Positions 36,801 to 53,300 of a stretch of 64,000 bases of DNA are shown in pieces. The notes beneath the pieces were generated by a model. The model was not told the DNA's origin. It was given only the letters and a program-made list of their open reading frames with translations, and searched no databases. The DNA is from Siphonodentalium dalli (taxonomy: Eukaryota > Mollusca > Scaphopoda > Gadilida > Siphonodentaliidae): assembly GCA_032622095.1 (NCBI GenBank), contig CP136062.1, positions 196,301,887-196,365,886 of the forward strand, read 5' to 3'. Positions within the stretch are counted from its first letter, which is position 1; each line of letters starts with the position of its first letter. Made by a program: the position numbers and the translations under genes.

Positions 36801-39800
36801 TTAACGACATTAGGGAGACTCTTGAAATAATCCGACCTTAGGGAGACATCTCGACAAAGCTATATATATTTTAATTTTCCATCTGTTTGTGGTGATTTGA
36901 TCACATATGAATAGTTCTGCAACGAATGCCGCCCGTGCCTTTAACTATTATAACCAATACCATGTAATGATATACATATACCTAACAACATGAAACGACA
37001 TTCGGGAGACTCTTGAAATAATCCGACCTTAGGCAAACATCTCAATATACCATTTTCCATGCAACGTGTAGCTTCTGGGTATGGTGAGAGCATTTGGTAT
37101 TAATAAAAAAAAATCTTTTATTGCTCATATTAAAGATATGGGCTGTCTTTGGCGGTGGGTATGCTGTTAAAATATTCATCTCCTTCAAAAACAGCCATAA
37201 ACAGAAATAGTAAAATATAGGCAGAATGTTTTGTTATATCATACAGAAATATGGCATAAACAGTATGTTATTGTCAATTGTTTTCACTTTGTTGTGCAAA
37301 CAAAAGGAAAAAACCGTTACGTTTCCTGACTTTTGTATAGATCCGGATATGGTAAGCATAAAGAGCGTTGTGTGTTACTATTGTTCTTATATGGAAATAA
37401 TGAAGAGCGTTTATATAATGTTTGTGTGATTAACCAATATGATTGCGTTGTGTTATGTAAACAGAAGCAAAACTTCTGTAACACGAGCATGCTGTTGTTT
37501 ATGCAATCATCGTACACATTGAGGACAATACACTATTCACGCGCTGATTACGTTTGCATATGAACAAAACTGTAGATATTTTAATATTCCATCTGTTGGT
37601 GGCGATTTGACCACATATTAATACGTCTGCAACGAACACCGCCCGTGCCTTTAATTATTATAACCAATGCCATGTACTGATATACATATACATATAGCTA
37701 ACAAAATTAACGACATTATGGAGACTCTTGAAATAATCCGACCTTAGGGAGACATCTCGACAAAGCTATATATATTTTAATATTCCATCTGTTTGTGGTG
37801 ATTTGATCACATATGAATAGTTCTGCAACGAATGCCGCCCGTGCCTTTAATTATTATAACCAATACCATGTAATGATATACATATACCTAATAACATGAA
37901 ACGACATTCGGGAGACTCTTGAAATAATCCGACCTTAGGCAGACATCTCAATATATCATTTTCCATGCAACGTGCAGCTTCTGGGTATGGTGAGAGCATT
38001 TGGTATGAATAAAAAAACATCTTTTATTGCTCATATTATAGATACGGGCGGTGTTGGCGGTGGGTATGCTGTTAAAATATTCATCTCCGTCAAAAACCGC
38101 CATAAACAGAAATAGTAAAATATAGGCAGAATTTGTTGTTATATCATACAGAAATATGGCATAAACAATATGTTATTGTCAATTGTTTTCACTTTGTTGT
38201 GCAAACAAAAGGAAAAAACCGTTACGTTTCCTGACTTTTGTATAGATCCGGATATGGTAAGCATAAAGAGCGTTGTTTGTTACTATTTTTCTTATATGGA
38301 AATAATGAAGAGCGTTTATATAATGTTTGTGTGATTAACCAATATGATTGCGTTGTGTTATGTAAACAGAAGCAAAACTTCAGTAACACGAGCATGCTGT
38401 TTACGCAATCATCGTACACATTGAGGACAATACACTATTCATGCGCTGATTACGTTTGCATATGAACAAAACTGTACATGTTTTAATATTCCATCCGTTG
38501 GTGGCGATTTGACCACATATTAATATTTATGCAACGAACACCGCCCGTGCCTTTAATTATTATAACCAATGCCATGTACTCATATACATATACATATAGC
38601 TAACAAAATTAACGACATTAGGGAGACTCCTGAAATAATCCGACCTTAGGGAGACATCTCGACAAAGCTATATATATTTTAATTTTCCATCTGTTGGTGG
38701 CGATTTGATCACATATGAATAGTTCTGCAACGAATGCCGCCCGTGCCTTTAATTATTATAACCAATACCATGTAATGATATACATATACCTAACAACATG
38801 AAACGACATTCGGGAGACTCTTGAAATAATCCGACCTTAAGCAGACATCTCAATATATCATTTTCCATGCAACGTGCAGCTTCTGGGTATGGTGAGAGCA
38901 TTTGGTATTAATAAAAAAACATCTTTTATTGCTCATATTAAAGATACGGGCGGTGTTGGCGGTGGGTATGCTATTAAAATATTCATCTCCGTCAAAAACC
39001 GCCATAAACAGAAATAGTAAAATATAGACAGAAGTTGTTGTTATATCATACAGAAATATGGCATAAACAGTATGTTATTGTCAATTGTTTTCACTTTGTT
39101 GTGCAAACAAAAGGAAAAAACCGTTACGTTTCCTGACTTTTGTATAGATCCGGATATGGTAAGCATAAAGAGCGTTGTTTGTTACTATTGTTCTTATATG
39201 GAAATAATGAAGAGCGTTTGTATAATGTTTGTGTGATTAACCAATATGATTGCGTTGTGTTTTGTAAACAGAAGCAAAACTTCTGTAACACGAGCATGCT
39301 GTTGTTTACGCAATCATCGTACACATTGAGGACAATACACTATTCACGCGCTGATTACGTTTGCATATGAACAAAACTGTACATGTTTTAATATTCCATC
39401 TGTTGGTGGCGATTTGACCACATATTAATATTTATGCAACGAACACCGCCCGTGCCTTTAATTATTATAACCAATGCCATGTACTCATATACATATAGCT
39501 AACAAAATTAACGACATTAGGGAGACTCTTGAAATAATCCGACCTTAGGGAGACATCTCGACAAAGCTATATATATTTTAATTTTCCATCTGTTGGTGGC
39601 GATTTGATCACATATGAATAGTTCTGCAACGAATGCCGCCCGTGCCTTTAATTATTATAACCAATACCATGTAATGATATACATATGCCTAACAACATGA
39701 AACGACATTCGGGAGACTCTTGAAATAATCCGACCTTAAGCAGACATCTCAATATATCATTTTCCATGCAACGTGCAGCTTCTGGGTATGGTGAGAGCAT

Positions 39801-42800
39801 TTGGTATTAATAAAAAAACATCTTTTATTGCTCATATTAAAGATACGGGCGGTGTTGGCGGTGGGTATGCTATTAAAATATTCATCTCCGTCAAAAACCG
39901 CCATAAACAGAAATAGTAAAATATAGGCAGAAGTTGTTGTTATATCATACAGAAATATGGCATAAACAGTATGTTATTGTCAATTGTTTTCACTTTGTTG
40001 TGCAAACTAAAGGAAAAAACCGTTACGTTTCCTGACTTTTGTATAGATCCGGATATGGTAAGCATAAAGAGCGTTCTTTGTTACTATTGTTCTTATATGG
40101 AAATAATGAAGAGCGTTTGTATAATGTTTGTGTGATTAACCAATATGATTGCGTTGTGTTTTGTAAACAGAAGCAAAACTTCTGTAACACGAGCATGCTG
40201 TTGTTTACGCAATCATCGTACACATTGAGGACAATACACTATTCACGCGCTGATTACGTTTGCATATGAACAAAACTGTACATGCTTTAATATTCCATCT
40301 GTTGGTGGCGATTTGACCACATATTAATATTTATGCAACGAACACCGCCCGTGCCTTTAATTATTATAACCAATGCCATGTACTCATATACATATACATA
40401 TAGCTAACAAAATTAACGACATTAGGGAGACTCTTGAAATAATCCGACCTTAGGGAGACATCTCGACAAAGCTATATATATTTTAATATTCCATCTGTTG
40501 GTGGCGATTTGATTACATATGAATAGTTCTGCAACGAACGCCGCCCGTACCTTTAATTATTATAACCAATACCATGTAATGATATACATATACCTAATAA
40601 CATGAAACGACATTCGGGAGACTCTTGAAATAATCCGACCTTAGGCAGACATCTCAATATATCATGTTCCATGCAACGTGCAGCTTCTGGGTATGGTGAG
40701 AGCATTTGGTATTAATAAAAACACATCTTTTATTGCTCATATTAAAGATACGGGCGATGTTGGCGGTGGATATGCTATTAAAATATTCATCTCCGTCAAA
40801 AAACGCCATAAACAGAAATAGTAAAATATAGGCAGAAGTTGTTGTTATATCATACAGACATATGGCATAAACAGTATGTTATTGTCAATTGTTTTCACTT
40901 TGTTGTGCAAACAAAAGGAAAAAACCGTTACGTTTCCTGACTTTTGTATAGATCCGGATATGGTAAGCATAAAGGGCGTTATTTGTTACTATTTTTACTT
41001 ATATGGAAATAATGAAGAGCGTTTATATAATGTTTGTGTGATTAACCAATATGATTGCGTTGTGTTTTGTAAACAGAAGCAAAACTTCTGTAACACGAGC
41101 ATGCTGTTGTTTACGCAATCATCGTACACATTGAGGACAATACACTATTCACGCGCTGATTACGTTTGCATATGAACAAAACTGTACATGTTTTAATATT
41201 CCATCTGTTGGTGGCGATTTGACCACATATTAATATTTATGCAACGAACACCGCCCGTGCCTTTAATTATTATAACCAATGCCATGTACTCATATACATA
41301 TAGCTAACAAAATTAACGACATTAGGGAGACTCTTGAAATAATCCGACCTTAGGGAGACATCTCGACAAAGCTATATATATTTTAATTTTCCATCTGTTG
41401 GTGGCGATTTGATCACATATGAATAGTTCTGCAACGAATGCCGCCCGTGCCTTTAATTATTATAACCAATACCATGTAATGATATACATATGCCTAACAA
41501 CATGAAACGACATTCGGGAGACTCTTGAAATAATCCGACCTTAAGCAGACATCTCAATATATCATTTTCCATGCAACGTGCAGCTTCTGGGTATGGTGAG
41601 AGCATTTGGTATTAATAAAAAAACATCTTTTATTGCTCATATTAAAGATACGGGCGGTGTTGGCGGTGGGTATGCTATTAAAATATTCATCTCCGTCAAA
41701 AACCGCCATAAACAGAAATAGTAAAATATAGGCAGAAGTTGTTGTTATATCATACAGAAATATGGCATAAACAGTATGTTATTGTCAATTGTTTTCACTT
41801 TGTTGTGCAAACTAAAGGAAAAAACCGTTACGTTTCCTGACTTTTGTATAGATCCGGATATGGTAAGCATAAAGAGCGTTCTTTGTTACTATTGTTCTTA
41901 TATGGAAATAATGAAGAGCGTTTGTATAATGTTTGTGTGATTAACCAATATGATTGCGTTGTGTTTTGTAAACAGAAGCAAAACTTCTGTAACACGAGCA
42001 TGCTGTTGTTTACGCAATCATCGTACACATTGAGGACAATACACTATTCACGCGCTGATTACGTTTGCATATGAACAAAACTGTACATGCTTTAATATTC
42101 CATCTGTTGGTGGCGATTTGACCACATATTAATATTTATGCAACGAACACCGCCCGTGCCTTTAATTATTATAACCAATGCCATGTACTCATATACATAT
42201 ACATATAGCTAACAAAATTAACGACATTAGGGAGACTCTTGAAATAATCCGACCTTAGGGAGACATCTCGACAAAGCTATATATATTTTAATATTCCATC
42301 TGTTGGTGGCGATTTGATTACATATGAATAGTTCTGCAACGAACGCCGCCCGTACCTTTAATTATTATAACCAATACCATGTAATGATATACATATACCT
42401 AATAACATGAAACGACATTCGGGAGACTCTTGAAATAATCCGACCTTAGGCAGACATCTCAATATATCATGTTCCATGCAACGTGCAGCTTCTGGGTATG
42501 GTGAGAGCATTTGGTATTAATAAAAACACATCTTTTATTGCTCATATTAAAGATACGGGCGATGTTGGCGGTGGATATGCTATTAAAATATTCATCTCCG
42601 TCAAAAAACGCCATAAACAGAAATAGTAAAATATAGGCAGAAGTTGTTGTTATATCATACAGACATATGGCATAAACAGTATGTTATTGTCAATTGTTTT
42701 CACTTTGTTGTGCAAACAAAAGGAAAAAACCGTTACGTTTCCTGACTTTTGTATAGATCCGGATATGGTAAGCATAAAGGGCGTTATTTGTTACTATTTT

Positions 42801-44348
42801 TACTTATATGGAAATAATGAAGAGCGTTTATATAATGTTTGTGTGATTAACCAATATGATTGCGTTGTGTTTTGTAAACAGAAGCAAAACTTCTGTAACA
42901 CGAGCATGCTGTTGTTTACGCAATCATCGTACACATTGAGGACAATACACTATTCACGCGCTGATTACGTTTGCATATGAACAAAACTGTACATGTTTTA
43001 ATATTCCATCTGTTGGTGGCGATTTGACCACATATTAATATTTATGCAACGAACACCGCCCGTGCCTTTAATTATTATAACCAATGCCATGTACTCATAT
43101 ACATATACATATAGCTAACAAAATTAACGACATTAGGGAGACTCTTGAAATAATCCGACCTTAGGGAGACATCTCGACAAAGCTATATATATTTTAATTT
43201 TCCATCTGTTTGTGGTGATTTGATCACATATGAATAGTTCTGCAACGAATGCCGCCCGTGCCTTTAATTATTATAACCAATACCATGTAATGATATACAT
43301 ATACCTAATAACATGAAACGACATTCGGGAGACTCTTGAAATAATCCGACCTTAGGCAGACATCTCAATATATCATTTTCCATGCAACGTGCAGCTTCTG
43401 GGTATGGTGAGAGCATTTGGTATGAATAAAAAAACATCTTTTATTGCTCATATTATAGATACGGGCGGTGTTGGCGGTGGGTATGCTGTTAAAATATTCA
43501 TCTCCGTCAAAAACCGCCATAAACAGAAATAGTAAAATATAGGCAGAATTTGTTGTTATATCATACAGAAATATGGCATAAACAATATGTTATTGTCAAT
43601 TGTTTTCACTTTGTTGTGCAAACAAAAGGAAAAAACCGTTACGTTTCCTGACTTTTGTATAGATCCGGATATGGTAAGCATAAAGAGCGTTGTTTGTTAC
43701 TATTTTTCTTATATGGAAATAATGAAGAGCGTTTATATAATGTTTGTGTGATTAACCAATATGATTGCGTTGTGTTATGTAAACAGAAGCAAAACTTCAG
43801 TAACACGAGCATGCTGTTTACGCAATCATCGTACACATTGAGGACAATACACTATTCATGCGCTGATTACGTTTGCATATGAACAAAACTGTACATGTTT
43901 TAATATTCCATCCGTTGGTGGCGATTTGACCACATATTAATATTTATGCAACGAACACCGCCCGTGCCTTTAATTATTATAACCAATGCCATGTACTCAT
44001 ATACATATAGCTAACAAAATTAACGACATTAGGGAGACTCTTGAAATAATCCGACCTTAGGGAGACATCTCGACACAGCTATATATATTTTAATTTTCCG
44101 TCTGTTGGTGGCGATTTGATCACATATGAATAGTTCTGCAACGAATGCCGCCCGTGCCTTTAACTATTATAACCAATACCATGTAATGATATACATATAC
44201 CTAACAACATGAAACGACATTCGGGAGACTCTTGAAATAATCCGACCTTAGGCAAACATCTCAATATACCATTTTCCATGCAACGTGTAGCTTCTGGGTA
44301 TGGTGAGAGCATTTGGTATTAATAAAAAAAAATCTTTTATTGCTCATA
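30813..44348 (+). repeat. Higher-order repeat zone of the satellite
   Basis: Monomer variants recur in ordered blocks. The series starting at 30813 (spacings 899, 905, 906) recurs at 34419 (899, 905, 907), an offset of 3,606 bp or four monomers. It recurs partly at 38938, offset 4,519 bp or five monomers. Diagnostic marks include 'agcatgctgtttacg' with a 3-bp deletion (33.9, 38.4 and 43.8 kb), 'cataaagggcgttatttg' (32.85, 36.45, 40.97 and 42.78 kb) and 'gggagactcctgaaat' (30.5, 34.1 and 38.6 kb). Such blocks show recent multi-monomer amplification. Confidence 0.8.
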
Positions 44349-47300
44349 TTAAAGATATGGGCTGTCTTTGGCGGTGGGTATGCTGTTAAAATATTCATCT
44401 CCTTCAAAAACAGCCATAAACAGAAATAGTAAAATATAGGCAGAATGTTTTGTTATATCATACAGAAATATGGCATAAACAGTATGTTATTGTCAATTGT
44501 TTTCACTTTGTTGTGCAAACAAAAGGAAAAAACCGTTACGTTTCCTGACTTTTGTATAGATCCGGATATGGTAAGCATAAAGAGCGTTGTGTGTTACTAT
44601 TGTTCTTATATGGAAATAATGAAGAGCGTTTATATAATGTTTGTGTGATTAACCAATATGATTGCGTTGTGTTATGTAAACAGAAGCAAAACTTCTGTAA
44701 CACGAGCATGCTGTTGTTTATGCAATCATCATACACATTGAGGACAATACACTATTCACGCGCTGATTACGTTTGCATATGAACAAAACTGTAGATATTT
44801 TAATATTCCATCTGTTGGTGGCGATTTGACCACATATTAATACGTCTGCAACGAACACCGCCCGTGCCTTTAATTATTATAACCAATGCCATGTACTGAT
44901 ATACATATACATATAGCTAACAAAATTAACGACATTATGGAGACTCTTGAAATAATCCGACCTTAGGGAGACATCTCGACAAAGCTATATATATTTTAAT
45001 ATTCCATCTGTTGGTGGCGATTTGATTACATATGAATAGTTCTGCAACGAACGCCCCCCGTGCCTTTAATTATTATAACCAATACCATGTAATGATATAC
45101 ATATACCTAACAACATGAAACGACATTCAGGAGACTCTTGAAATAATCCGACCTTAGACAGACATCTCAATATATAATTTTCCATGCAACGTGCAGCTTC
45201 TGGGTATGGTGAGAGCATTTGGTATTAATACAAAAACATCTTTTATTGCTCATATTATAGATACGGGCGGTGTTGGCGGTGGGTATGCTGTTAAAATATT
45301 CATCTCCGTCAAAAACCGCCATAAACAGAAATAGTAAAATATAGGCAGAATTTGTTGTTTTTTATATCATACAGAAATATGGCATAAACAGTATGTTATT
45401 GTCAATTGTTTTCACTTTGTTGTGCAAACTAAAGGAAAAAACCGTTACGTTGATCCGGATATGGTAAGCATAAAGAGCGTTCTTTGTTACTATTTTTCTT
45501 ATATGGAAGTAATGAAGAGCGTTTATATAATGTTTGTGTGATTAACCAATATGATTGCGTTGTGTTATGTAAACAGAAGCAAAACTTCGGTAACACGAGC
45601 ATGCTGTTGTTTACGCAATCATCGTACACATTGAGGACAATACACTATTCGTGCGCTGATTACGTTTGCATATGAACAAAACTGTACATTTTTTAATATT
45701 CCATCTGTTGGTGGCGATTTGACCACATATTAATATTTCTGCAACGAACACCGCCCGTGCCTTTAATTATTATAACCAATGCCATGTACTGATTTACATA
45801 TACATATAGCTAACAAAATTAACGACATTAGGGAGACTCTTGAAATAATCTGACCTTAGGGAGACAACCCGACAAAGCTATATATATTTTAATATTCCAT
45901 CTGTTGGTGGCGATTTGATCACATATGAATAGTTCTGCAACGAACGCCGCCCGTGCCTTTAATTATTATAACCAATACCATGTAATGATATACATATACC
46001 TAACAACATGGAACGACATTCGGGAGACTCTTGAAATAATCCGACCTTAGGCAGACATCTCAATATATCATTTTCCATGCAACGTGCAGCTTCTGGGTAT
46101 GGTGAGAGCATTTGGTATTAATAAAAAAACATCTTTTATTGCTCATATTAAAGATACGGGCTGTCTTTGGCGGTGGGTATGCTGTTAAAATATTCAGCTC
46201 CGACAAAAACCGCCATAAACAGAAATAGTAAAATATAGGCAGAATTTGTTGTTATATCATACAGAACTATGGCATAAACTTTACGTTACGTTTCCTGACT
46301 TTTGTATAGATCCGGATATGGTAAGCATAAAGAGCGTTCTTTGTTACTATATTTCTTATATGGAAATAATGAAGAGCGTTTATATAATGTTTGTGTGATT
46401 AACTAATATGATTGCGTTGTGTTATGTAAACAGAAGCAAAACTTTTATAACACGAGCATGCTGTTGTTTACGCAATCATCGTACACATTGAGGACAATAC
46501 ACTATTCATGCGCTGATTACGTTTGCATATGAACAAAACTGTACATATTTTAATATTCCATCTGTTGGTGGCGATTTGACCACATATTAATACTTCTGCA
46601 ACGAACACCGCCCGTGCCTTTAATTATTATAACCAATGCCATGTACTCACATACATATACATATAGCTAACAAAATTAACGACATTAGGGAGACTCTTGA
46701 AATAATCCGACCTTAGGGAGACATCTCGACAAAGCTATATATATTTTAATATTCCATCTGTTGGTGGCGATTTGATCACATATGAATAGTTCTGCAACGA
46801 ATGCCGCCCGTGCCTTTAATTATTATAACCAATACCATGTAATGATATACATATACCTAACAACATGAAACGACATTCGGGAGACTCTTGAAATAATCCG
46901 ACCTTAAGCAGACATCTCAATATATCATTTTCCATGCAACGTGCAGCTTCTGGGTATGGTGAGAGCATTTGGTATTAATAAAAAAACATCTTTTATTGCT
47001 CATATTAAAGATACGGGCGATGTTGGCGGTGGATATGCTATTAAAATATTCATCTCCGTCAAAAACCGCCATAAACAGAAATAGTAAAATATAGGCAGAA
47101 GTTGTTGTTATATCATACAGAAATATGGCATAAACAGTATGTTATTGTCAATTGTTTTCACTTTGTTGTGCAAACAAAAGGAAAAAACCGTTACGTTTCC
47201 TGACTTTTGTATAGATCCGGATATGGTAAGCATAAAGAGCGTTGTTTGTTACTATTTTTCTTATATGGAAATAATGAAGAGCGTTTATATAATGTTTGTG

Positions 47301-50300
47301 TGATTAACCAATATGATTGCGTTGTGTTTTGTAAACAGAAGCAAAACTTCTGTAACACGAGCATGCTGTTGTTTACGCAATCATCGTACACATTGAGGAC
47401 AATACACTATTCACGCGCTGATTACGTTTGCATATGAACAAAACTGTAGATATTTTAATATTCCATCTGTTGGTGGCGATTTGACCACATATTAATACGT
47501 CTGCAACGAACACCGCCCGTGCCTTTAATTATTATAACCAATGCCATGTACTGATATACATATACATATAGCTAACAAAATTAACGACATTATGGAGACT
47601 CTTGAAATAATCCGACCTTAGGGAGACATCTCGACAAAGCTATATATATTTTAATATTCCATCTGTTGGTGGCGATTTGATTACATATGAATAGTTCTGC
47701 AACGAACGCCGCCCGTGCCTTTAATTATTATAACCAATACCATGTAATGATATACATATACCTAACAACATGAAACGACATTCAGGAGACTCTTGAAATA
47801 ATCCGACCTTAGACAGACATCTCAATATATCATTTTCCATGCAACGTGCAGCTTCTGGGTATGGTGAGAGCATTTGGTATTAATACAAAAACATCTTTTA
47901 TTGCTCATATTATAGATACGGGCGGTGTTGGCGGTGGGTATGCTGTTAAAATATTCATCTCCGTCAAAAACCGCCATAAACAGAAATAGTAAAATATAGG
48001 CAGAATTTGTTGTTTTTTATATCATACAGAAATATGGCATAAACAGTATGTTATTGTCAATTGTTTTCACTTTGTTGTGCAAACTAAAGGAAAAAACCGT
48101 TACGTTGATCCGGATATGGTAAGCATAACGAGCGTTCTTTGTTACTATTTTTCTTATATGGAAGTAATGAAGAGCGTTTATATAATGTTTGTGTGATTAA
48201 CTAATATGATTGCGTTGTGTTATGTAAACAGAAGCAAAACTTTTATAACACGAGCATGCTGTTGTTTACGCAATCATCGTACACATTGAGGACAATACAC
48301 TATTCATGCGCTGATTACGTTTGCATATGAACAAAACTGTACATATTTTAATATTCCATCTGTTGGTGGCGATTTGACCACATATTAATACTTCTGCAAC
48401 GAACACCGCCCGTGCCTTTAATTATTATAACCAATGCCATGTACTCACATACATATACATATAGCTAACAAAATTAACGACATTAGGGAGACTCTTGAAA
48501 TAATCCGACCTTAGGGAGACATCTCGACAAAGCTATATATATTTTAATATTCCATCTGTTGGTGGCGATTTGATCACATATGAATAGTTCTGCAACGAAT
48601 GCCGCCCGTGCCTTTAATTATTATAACCAATACCATGTAATGATATACATATACCTAACAACATGAAACGACATTCGGGAGACTCTTGAAATAATCCGAC
48701 CTTAAGCAGACATCTCAATATATCATTTTCCATGCAACGTGCAGCTTCTGGGTATGGTGAGAGCATTTGTTATTAATAAAAAAAACATCTTTTATTGCTC
48801 ATATTAAAGATACGGGCGATGTTGGCGGTGGATATGCTATTAAAATATTCATCTCCGTCAAAAACCGCCATAAACAGAAATAGTAAAATATAGGCAGAAG
48901 TTGTTGTTATATCATACAGAAATATGGCATAAACAGTATGTTATTGTCAATTGTTTTCACTTTGTTGTGCAAACAAAAGGAAAAAACCGTTACGTTTCCT
49001 GACTTTTGTATAGATCCGGATATGGTAAGCATAAAGAGCGTTGTTTGTTACTATTTTTCTTATATGGAAATAATGAAGAGCGTTTATATAATGTTTGTGT
49101 GATTAACCAATATGATTGCGTTGTGTTTTGTAAACAGAAGCAAAACTTCTGTAACACGAGCATGCTGTTGTTTACGCAATCATCGTACACATTGAGGACA
49201 ATACACTATTCACGCGCTGATTACGTTTGCATATGAACAAAACTGTACATGTTTTAATATTCCATCTGTTGGTGGCGATTTGACCACATATTAATATTTA
49301 TGCAACGAACACCGCCCGTGCCTTTAATTATTATAACCAATGCCATGTACTCATATACATATACATATAGCTAACAAAATTAACGACATTAGGGAGACTC
49401 CTGAAATAATCCGACCTTAGGGAGACATCTCGACAAAGCTATATATATTTTAATTTTCCATCTGTTGGTGGCGATTTGATCACATATGAATAGTTCTGCA
49501 ACGAATGCCGCCCGTGCCTTTAATTATTATAACCAATACCATGTAATGATATACATATACCTAACAACATGAAACGACATTCGGGAGACTCTTGAAATAA
49601 TCCGACCTTAAGCAGACATCTCAATATATCATTTTCCATGCAACGTGCAGCTTCTGGGTATGGTGAGAGCATTTGGTATTAATAAAAAAACATCTTTTAT
49701 TGCTCATATTAAAGATACGGGCGGTGTTGGCGGTGGGTATGCTATTAAAATATTCATCTCCGTCAAAAACCGCCATAAACAGAAATAGTAAAATATAGAC
49801 AGAAGTTGTTGTTATATCATACAGAAATATGGCATAAACAGTATGTTATTGTCAATTGTTTTCACTTTGTTGTGCAAACAAAAGGAAAAAACCGTTACGT
49901 TTCCTGACTTTTGTATAGATCCGGATATGGTAAGCATAAAGAGCGTTGTTTGTTACTATTGTTCTTATATGGAAATAATGAAGAGCGTTTGTATAATGTT
50001 TGTGTGATTAACCAATATGATTGCGTTGTGTTTTGTAAACAGAAGCAAAACTTCTGTAACACGAGCATGCTGTTGTTTACGCAATCATCGTACACATTGA
50101 GGACAATACACTATTCACGCGCTGATTACGTTTGCATATGAACAAAACTGTACATGTTTTAATATTCCATCTGTTGGTGGCGATTTGACCACATATTAAT
50201 ATTTATGCAACGAACACCGCCCGTGCCTTTAATTATTATAACCAATGCCATGTACTCATATACATATAGCTAACAAAATTAACGACATTAGGGAGACTCT

Positions 50301-53300
50301 TGAAATAATCCGACCTTAGGGAGACATCTCGACAAAGCTATATATATTTTAATTTTCCATCTGTTGGTGGCGATTTGATCACATATGAATAGTTCTGCAA
50401 CGAATGCCGCCCGTGCCTTTAATTATTATAACCAATACCATGTAATGATATACATATACCTAACAACATGAAACGACATTCGGGAGACTCTTGAAATAAT
50501 CCGACCTTAAGCAGACATCTCAATATATCATTTTCCATGCAACGTGCAGCTTCTGGGTATGGTGAGAGCATTTGGTATTAATAAAAAAACATCTTTTATT
50601 GCTCATATTAAAGATACGGGCGGTGTTGGCGGTGGGTATGCTATTAAAATATTCATCTCCGTCAAAAACCGCCATAAACAGAAATAGTAAAATATAGGCA
50701 GAAGTTGTTGTTATATCATACAGAAATATGGCATAAACAGTATGTTATTGTCAATTGTTTTCACTTTGTTGTGCAAACTAAAGGAAAAAACCGTTACGTT
50801 TCCTGACTTTTGTATAGATCCGGATATGGTAAGCATAAAGAGCGTTGTTTGTTACTATTGTTCTTATATGGAAATAATGAAGAGCGTTTGTATAATGTTT
50901 GTGTGATTAACCAATATGATTGCGTTGTGTTTTGTAAACAGAAGCAAAACTTCTGTAACACGAGCATGCTGTTGTTTACGCAATCATCGTACACATTGAG
51001 GACAATACACTATTCACGCGCTGATTACGTTTGCATATGAACAAAACTGTACATGTTTTAATATTCCATTTGTTGGTGGCGATTTGACCACATATTAATA
51101 TTTATGCAACGAACACCGCCCGTGCCTTTAATTATTATAACCAATGCCATGTACTCATATACATATACATATAGCTAACAAAATTAACGACATTAGGGAG
51201 ACTCTTGAAATAATCCGACCTTAGACAGACATCTCGACAAAGCTATATATATTTTAATATTCCATCTGTTGGTGGCGATTTGATTACATATGAATAGTTC
51301 TGCAACAAACGCCGCCCGTACCTTTAATTATTATAACCAATACCATGTAATGATATACATATACCTAATAACATGAAACGACATTCGGGAGACTCTTGAA
51401 ATAATCCGACCTTAGGCAGACATCTCAATATATCATTTTCCATGCAACGTGCAGCTTCTGGGTATGGTGAGAGCATTTGGTATTAATAAAAAAAACATCT
51501 TTTATTGCTCATATTATAGATACGGGCGGTGTTGGCGGTGGGTATGCTGTTAAAATATTCATCTCCGTCAAAAACCGCCATAAACAGAAATAGTAAAATA
51601 TAGGCAGAATTTGTTGTTATATCATACAGAAATATGGCATAAACAATATGTTATTGTCAATTGTTTTCACTTTGTTGTGCAAACAAAAGGAAAAAACCGT
51701 TACGTTTCCTGACTTTTGTATAGATCCGGATATGGTAAGCATAAAGAGCGTTGTTTGTTACTATTTTTCTTATATGGAAATAATGAAGAGCGTTTATATA
51801 ATGTTTGTGTGATTAACCAATATGATAGCGTTGTGTTATGTAAACAGAAGCAAAACTTCAGTAACACGAGCATGCTGTTTACGCAATCATCGTACACATT
51901 GAGGACAATACACTATTCACGCGCTGATTACGTTTGCATATGAACAAAACTGTACATGTTTTAATATTCCAACTGTTGGTGGCGATTTGATCACATATGA
52001 ATAGTTCTGCAACGAACGCCACCCGTGCCTTTAATTATTATAACCAATGCCATGTACTGATATACATATACATATAGCTAACAAAATTAACGACATTAGG
52101 GAGACTCTTGAAATAATCCGACCTTAGGGAGACATCTCGACAAAGCTATATATATTTTACTATTCCATCTGTTGGTGGCGATTTGATCACATATGAATAG
52201 TTCTGCAACGAACGGCGCCCGTGCCTTTAATTATTATAACCAATACCATGTAATGGTATACATATACCTAACAACATGAAACGACATTCGGGAGACTCTT
52301 GAAATAATCCGACCTTAGGCAGACATCTCAATATATCATTTTCCATGCAACGTGCAGCTTCTGGGTATGATGAGAGCATTTGGTATTAATAAAAAAACAT
52401 CTTTTATTGCTCATATTAAAGATACGGGCGGTGTTGGCGGTGGGTATGCTGTTAAAATATTCATCTCCGTCAAAAACCGCCATAAACAGAAATAGTAAAA
52501 TATAGGCAGAAGTTGTTGTTATATCATACGGAAATATGGCATAAACAGTATGTTATTGTCAATTGTTTTCACTTTGTTGTGCAAACAAAAGGAAAAAACC
52601 GTTACGTTTCCTGACTATTGTATAGATCCGGATATGGTAAGCATAAAGAGCGTTGTTTGTTACTATTTTTCTTATATGGAAATAATGAAGAGCGTTTATA
52701 TAATGTTTGTGCGATTAACCAATATGATTGCGTTGTGTTTTGTAAACAGAAGCAAAACTTCTGTAACACGCGCATGCTGTTGTTTACGCAATCATCGTAC
52801 ACATTGAGGACAATACACTATTCGTGCGCTGATTACGTTTGCATATGAACAAAACTGTACATATTTTAATATTCCATCTGTTGGTGGCGATTTGACCACA
52901 TATTAATATTTCTGCAACGAACACCGCCCGTGCCTTTAATTATTATAACCAATGCCATGTACTGATATACATATACATATAGCTAACAAAATTAACGACA
53001 TTAGGGAGACTCTTGAAATAATCCGACCTTAGGGAGACATCTCGACAAAGCTATATATATTTTAATATTCCATCTGTTGGTGGCGATTTGATCACATATG
53101 AATAGTTCTGCAACGAACGCCGCCCGTGCCTTTAACTATTATAACCAATACCATGTAATGATATACATATACCTAACAACATGAAACGACATTCGGGAGA
53201 CTCTTGAAATAATCCGACCTTAGGCAAACATCTCAATATATCATTTTCCATGCAACGTGCAGCTTCTGGGTATGGTGAGAGCATTTGGTATTAATAAAAA

